This document shows, piece after piece, positions 5,907 to 9,115 of a stretch of 9,115 nt of DNA (positions are counted from its first letter, which is position 1; every line of letters begins with the position of its first letter). The notes under the pieces were generated by a model that worked only from the letters and a program-made list of their open reading frames with translations, was not told the DNA's origin and made no database searches. The position numbers and the translations under genes are program-made. The stretch spans positions 1 to 9,115 of the forward strand of contig SKQZ01000239.1 of the NCBI GenBank assembly GCA_007118765.1. Direction: 5' to 3'. Origin of the DNA: Candidatus Hydrogenedentota bacterium. Its GTDB lineage: Bacteria > Hydrogenedentota > Hydrogenedentia > Hydrogenedentales > CAITNO01.

Positions 5907-6785
5907 ATGAACGAAACGGACTATTGGGTTCACAATCTTGATCCGAAACTGGTCTACCTATGGGGTGATGTGGGCGTAAGCTATTACGGGTTGGCCTATG
6001 TGCTGGCGTTTGTTTTCGCGGTAGTGATGCACCGGGTCTGTCTGAGAAAAAACCGCTCGCCTTTTACCCGGGAACAAGAAGAAACTGTCCTGTATGCGGC
6101 GGTGTTGGGTGTATTGCTCGGCGCCCGGGTTGGCTACGTGTTTTTATATGCGCTGCCGGAGTTTTTCGAGCGTCCGTGGTTTGTGCTTCAGGTATGGCAG
6201 GGGGGCATGTCCTTTCATGGCGGCTTTGTCGGCATGGTGATTGCCTGCTGGTATGTCTACCTCCGCACCGGGGTTACCATGCTTCAGACCAGTGATTTTA
6301 TTGCGCCGCTAGCGCCACTGGGCATTTTGCTGGGGCGTATTGCCAACTTTATTAACGGCGAATTATGGGGGCGTATTACCGATGTATGGTGGGCGGTGAT
6401 TTTTCCGCGCAGCAACAACGGGTTGCCCGTGGAAATGATACAACCGCGGCATCCGTCACAATTATACGAAGCCGCCCTTGAAGGGGCCGTGTTGCTTGTG
6501 TATTTGCAACTGCGTTTCTGGAAATCCGGCGCGGCACAGTACCCCGGCAAATTAACGGGCGAGTTTATGATGTTCTATGCCGTATTCCGTATCTTTTGCG
6601 AGTTTTTCCGTGAGCCCGACGCATCGTTGATTCTGGGCATGAGCCGGGGCACATTTTATAGCGTGTTCATCTTCGTGATGGGCGTATTCTTCTGGGTGCG
6701 CGCCTACAGGCGCGGCCCGATACCGTACCCGCAACATAAACCCCAACCCGCCAAACCCAAGGCGAAGCGCGGAAAAAAGAAATAG
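5907..6785 (+). CDS. lgt: Phosphatidylglycerol--prolipoprotein diacylglyceryl transferase
   Basis: Lgt is the inner-membrane enzyme that moves diacylglycerol from phosphatidylglycerol to the lipobox Cys of prolipoproteins, the first lipoprotein-maturation step. The 292-residue product matches the E. coli length (about 291) and has all family blocks: SYYGLAYVLAF (25-35), GARVGYVFLY (72-81), GGMSFHGG with H104 (equivalent of essential E. coli H103), the signature GRIANFINGELWG (143-155), RHPSQLYEA (181-189), and GEFMMFYAVFRIFCEFFREPD (218-238, shown in part by R228, E232 and R235). Several hydrophobic segments span the membrane and the C-terminus is a Lys/Pro-rich cytoplasmic tail. It is divergent from metG. 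The lipoprotein of the zinc operon would be one of its substrates, though many others must exist in the genome. Confidence 0.96.
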   Translation: MNETDYWVHNLDPKLVYLWGDVGVSYYGLAYVLAFVFAVVMHRVCLRKNRSPFTREQEETVLYAAVLGVLLGARVGYVFLYALPEFFERPWFVLQVWQGGMSFHGGFVGMVIACWYVYLRTGVTMLQTSDFIAPLAPLGILLGRIANFINGELWGRITDVWWAVIFPRSNNGLPVEMIQPRHPSQLYEAALEGAVLLVYLQLRFWKSGAAQYPGKLTGEFMMFYAVFRIFCEFFREPDASLILGMSRGTFYSVFIFVMGVFFWVRAYRRGPIPYPQHKPQPAKPKAKRGKKK

Positions 6786-6819
6786 CGGGTGCGATGTCTT
6801 CAGTATCCGGTTGGCACGG

Positions 6820-6842
6820 CCCTGTCATGATGCATGACAGGG
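6820..6842. repeat. Perfect 10-bp inverted repeat downstream of lgt
   Basis: CCCTGTCATG and its exact complement CATGACAGGG are separated by only ATG. It may act as a factor-dependent terminator or transcript-end hairpin for lgt, beginning 34 bases after its stop. The absence of a T-run on either side argues against a standard intrinsic terminator, and an operator for the following ABC operon is equally possible. Confidence 0.6.
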
Positions 6843-6873
6843 GGTGATCACGTCGGTATCTCCTCACAAACGG

Positions 6874-6903
6874 TTGCACGCCATGGCGGCATTCCTTTAT
6901 AGT
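6874..6903 (+). promoter_or_regulatory. Possible promoter of the carbohydrate ABC operon
   Basis: TATAGT (6898-6903, five of six to the -10 consensus) has a weak -35 candidate TTGCAC (6874-6879) at 18 bases. The spacer contains a 10-bp perfect palindrome CGCCATGGCG (6879-6888), and TGACGTCA (6912-6919) lies just past the predicted start, so a repressor or activator is likely to act here. Confidence 0.4.
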
Positions 6904-6953
6904 TAGCCGTGTGACGTCATGGAGCAACAGCACGGTTTTTACAAGAGTTTTGC

Positions 6954-8624
6954 ATGGACGATAACAAAATAAGATTTGGACGCATATTCCGTATTTTTAG
7001 TCTGGCGTGTTTTATCGCGTTGGGTGTATGGGCGTTACTGCCGCCGGAAGAAGACGCTCCCGATGAAGACGAAGCGCCTGTTGATATATTGGAGCGTCAG
7101 GACAGGCGCGACCGCGATGTGGACTATGTAATCCGCTTTAGCCCGGGGCCCAACTATATGCCCGGTTCGGTGCCTTACGGCATCGGCGATCCGCTGCGCG
7201 GATTGGCACGGGTGCTGCGCGACTTTGAGCGCCGCTTTCCGGATACCCGTGTTGAGGTAATGACCACGCCGGGCACACGCGAATACCTGGTGACCCAACT
7301 TTCCAGCGGCCAGGCGCCTGACATCATCAACGTAAACGTTGAAGACGTGTGGGTGGATGTGCAGAAAGAATGGTATATACCGCTGGACTCTTTTCTGGAA
7401 TCCCCCAACGAGTTTATCCGTGAGCAGGGCGATCCTGACGCTCCCGGATATGAGCAGTGGTGGGACATGTTTACCTATCAGGCTATCAGTCGTGGCAAGG
7501 CGGCTCCGGACGGCCTGATGTACTGCATTAGTTTTGACATGGTGGAGACGGGCATCTATTACAACAAGGATGTTTTCCGGCAGTTAGGCCTTGAACCGCC
7601 GGATACATGGGCGGAATTTACGGACCTGATGCAAACGATCCAAGGCACGCCCGTGACGCCTCCGGGCGAAACTGAGCCCCGAACCATTATCCCCATGCTT
7701 GTGAATGCGGACATGATGACCGACTGGTGTCATGACCTCTTCTTTGATCAGCTGTATTACAGCCTGTTGCCCGGCATAGATTTGATGCAGGATCCGTTAC
7801 GGGAAGGCTACTTGGAGGGCTATCTGGACGATGTGGAGTTATACTTTCTCTTTCAGCAAGGGTTCTTTACCCAAGCGGACAAACGATACCGCGAGCTGTT
7901 CGAGATTATGTACGACTTTCGCCAGTATTGCAATCAGAACATAGCCTCGCCCGATTTGGTGCGTGAGTTTGTTACCCAGCGGGGCGCCATGTTGTGGATG
8001 CCCTGTGTGTTGACCTATCGTTTGAAAGCCGACCGTGCCCTTGCTTTTGATTGGGGCGTGTTTTATTTGCCGCAGTTCACCGAAGAAACCACCAGGTTTG
8101 CGTCAAACACGCCCATGTGTGTTATCGGGGGTTCGGCCGCTCAATTTGAGGTGACCAACTCCGCCATCAGCGATACGCCCGCCGGCATGCCTTTTGAAGA
8201 GCGCATTGCCACCTCCAAGCGTCTGCGCCGAGTGATGCAGTTGTTGCAATTCTTGTGCGTTCCGGAAAACTATGAGCGTATTGTCAACGAATATGAATGT
8301 TTTTTGCCCAACATCAAAGGCGTGGAGGCGCTGCCGGCGTTGGAGTCTTTTGAAGAGATATTGCAACGGCGCTATACCACCACGAAATGGGCCTTTACCT
8401 TTGATTTGAAGTTTTACGAGATTCTGCGGCGCATGCTGGAATTGTATCTCAGCGATGGCATTGACCTCGATGGTTTTATGGCGTTTCAGGAAGACAATAT
8501 ACGTGCGGCAACGGAAAACCTGCTGGTGCGCAAGCCCGTACCGCACGAGAAATTGCGGGAGGCGTGGGACGCGCGCGCACACTTGCGCGACGAAATGAAA
8601 GGACTGCCCGATGGCGTCAACTAG
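6954..8624 (+). CDS. Membrane-anchored extracellular solute-binding protein of a carbohydrate-type ABC importer
   Basis: This 556-residue family 1 solute-binding protein should capture a sugar or related solute outside the inner membrane. Residues 10-29 form one hydrophobic segment (RIFRIFSLACFIALGVWALL) followed by a very acidic linker (PPEEDAPDEDEAP, 30-42). There is no lipobox and no clear signal-peptidase site, so it is probably an uncleaved anchor. Family features are LARVLRDFERRFPDTRVEV (84-102), the hinge-type APDIINVNVEDVW (121-133), and ETGIYYNKDVFRQLGLEPPD (198-217) followed by TWAEFTDLMQTI. It is longer than typical sugar-binding proteins (about 400-450), mainly from the N-terminal anchor and the loops after 230. 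AAGAG lies 6 bases before the ATG. Substrate cannot be told. The gene runs into the permease gene by 14 bases. Confidence 0.88.
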   Translation: MDDNKIRFGRIFRIFSLACFIALGVWALLPPEEDAPDEDEAPVDILERQDRRDRDVDYVIRFSPGPNYMPGSVPYGIGDPLRGLARVLRDFERRFPDTRVEVMTTPGTREYLVTQLSSGQAPDIINVNVEDVWVDVQKEWYIPLDSFLESPNEFIREQGDPDAPGYEQWWDMFTYQAISRGKAAPDGLMYCISFDMVETGIYYNKDVFRQLGLEPPDTWAEFTDLMQTIQGTPVTPPGETEPRTIIPMLVNADMMTDWCHDLFFDQLYYSLLPGIDLMQDPLREGYLEGYLDDVELYFLFQQGFFTQADKRYRELFEIMYDFRQYCNQNIASPDLVREFVTQRGAMLWMPCVLTYRLKADRALAFDWGVFYLPQFTEETTRFASNTPMCVIGGSAAQFEVTNSAISDTPAGMPFEERIATSKRLRRVMQLLQFLCVPENYERIVNEYECFLPNIKGVEALPALESFEEILQRRYTTTKWAFTFDLKFYEILRRMLELYLSDGIDLDGFMAFQEDNIRAATENLLVRKPVPHEKLREAWDARAHLRDEMKGLPDGVN

Positions 8625-9115
8625 CGAGCATACCGAAAAGAAAGCGTCCCGGTTCTCGTACAAGTTTACCAGCGCGCTCAGTTGTTACGCGTTGCTCCTT
8701 GCGCCGCTTCTTTTGCTCGGTGTATTCGTGTATGCACCGTTCTTTTGGGCGTTTACCGGATCGCTCTACGAATTTGAAGTTGGGTCGCCCGCGCAATTCG
8801 TGGGAATGAATAATTTCATTGAGATATTCTTTCGCGACCCGGTGATTTGGCCTTCTTTCATGAACATGGTGCTCATCACGCTGTTTATGCTGTGTGTGCG
8901 TTTGACGGTTCCGCTGATTGTGGCGAAGCTGATCTATTCGTTGCCCGGCGAACGCAGCCGGTATGTGTATCGGATCGTGTTTCTGGTGCCCATCGTCGTG
9001 CCCATGGTGGCGGTACAACTGATTTGGGGCAGCATGATTTATGCTGATCGCGGTCTGCTGAACGAATTGCTTGAGATGGTGGGACTGGAACAGTATGCCA
9101 CCGGTTGGCTGAGCA
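8611..9115 (+). CDS. Carbohydrate-type ABC transporter permease (MalF/UgpA-like), truncated by window edge
   Basis: The frame from ATG at 8611 stays open to the window end (168 residues). It shows a basic cytoplasmic N-terminus, a first membrane helix (about 24-48, including YALLLAPLLLLGVFVYAPFF), the typical short periplasmic part with FVGMNNFIEIFF (63-74), then helices at about 85-108 and 120-142. VFLVPIVVPMVAVQLIWGSM is typical of MalF/UgpA-type inner-membrane permeases. The conserved EAA loop that contacts the ATPase lies beyond the edge. AAAGGA (8598-8603) lies 7 bases before the ATG, and the start overlaps the solute-binding protein gene by 14 bases. A second permease is expected downstream. 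Substrate is unknown. Confidence 0.88.
   Translation, partial: MASTSEHTEKKASRFSYKFTSALSCYALLLAPLLLLGVFVYAPFFWAFTGSLYEFEVGSPAQFVGMNNFIEIFFRDPVIWPSFMNMVLITLFMLCVRLTVPLIVAKLIYSLPGERSRYVYRIVFLVPIVVPMVAVQLIWGSMIYADRGLLNELLEMVGLEQYATGWLS

Noticed and set aside
8103..8663. Minus-strand frame (186 codons) over the end of the solute-binding protein gene
   Set aside because: Antisense to a family-typical protein, with no domain or ribosome site seen.

Overview
The window comes from a bacterium with an outer membrane. The evidence is a predicted outer-membrane beta-barrel protein, a lipoprotein with a lipobox, and prolipoprotein diacylglyceryl transferase. Base composition is moderately GC-rich and looks even throughout. 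I see no mobile elements, RNA genes or CRISPR. The lineage cannot be fixed from this sequence. The small lipoprotein resembles a lipocalin-like domain common in Planctomycetes and relatives, so a PVC-type or neighbouring phylum is a low-confidence guess.

Region 1 (about 1-3826, minus strand) is a compact metal-uptake operon, most likely for zinc. In transcription order it encodes a His/Asp-tailed lipoprotein, a 63-residue membrane microprotein with its own His/Asp tail, a signal-peptide-bearing beta-barrel protein with a His-rich loop, a ZnuA/TroA-type periplasmic metal-binding protein, and a ZnuC-type ATPase cut by the window edge. The permease is presumably beyond the edge. Gaps are short (18, 39 and 42 bases, then a 14-base overlap). 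The operon starts from a strong-looking promoter, TTGACA-N17-TATCAT, whose spacer and -10 box are covered by a 26-bp imperfect palindrome of Fur/Zur type. The simplest reading is a Zur-repressed system, switched on when zinc is scarce, that moves metal from the outer membrane through several His-rich proteins to the ABC importer. The three accessory proteins are the most interesting part of the window.

Region 2 (3860-5906) holds metG (methionyl-tRNA synthetase, minus strand), the upstream neighbour of the zinc operon but apparently with its own promoter, and a 301-base divergent intergenic region.

Region 3 (5907-6953, plus strand) holds lgt, which lipidates lipoproteins such as the one in region 1, and a 168-base control region unusually rich in palindromes.

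Region 4 (6954-9115, plus strand) starts a carbohydrate-type ABC importer operon: a membrane-anchored family 1 solute-binding protein and, overlapping it by 14 bases, a MalF/UgpA-type permease truncated at the window end.
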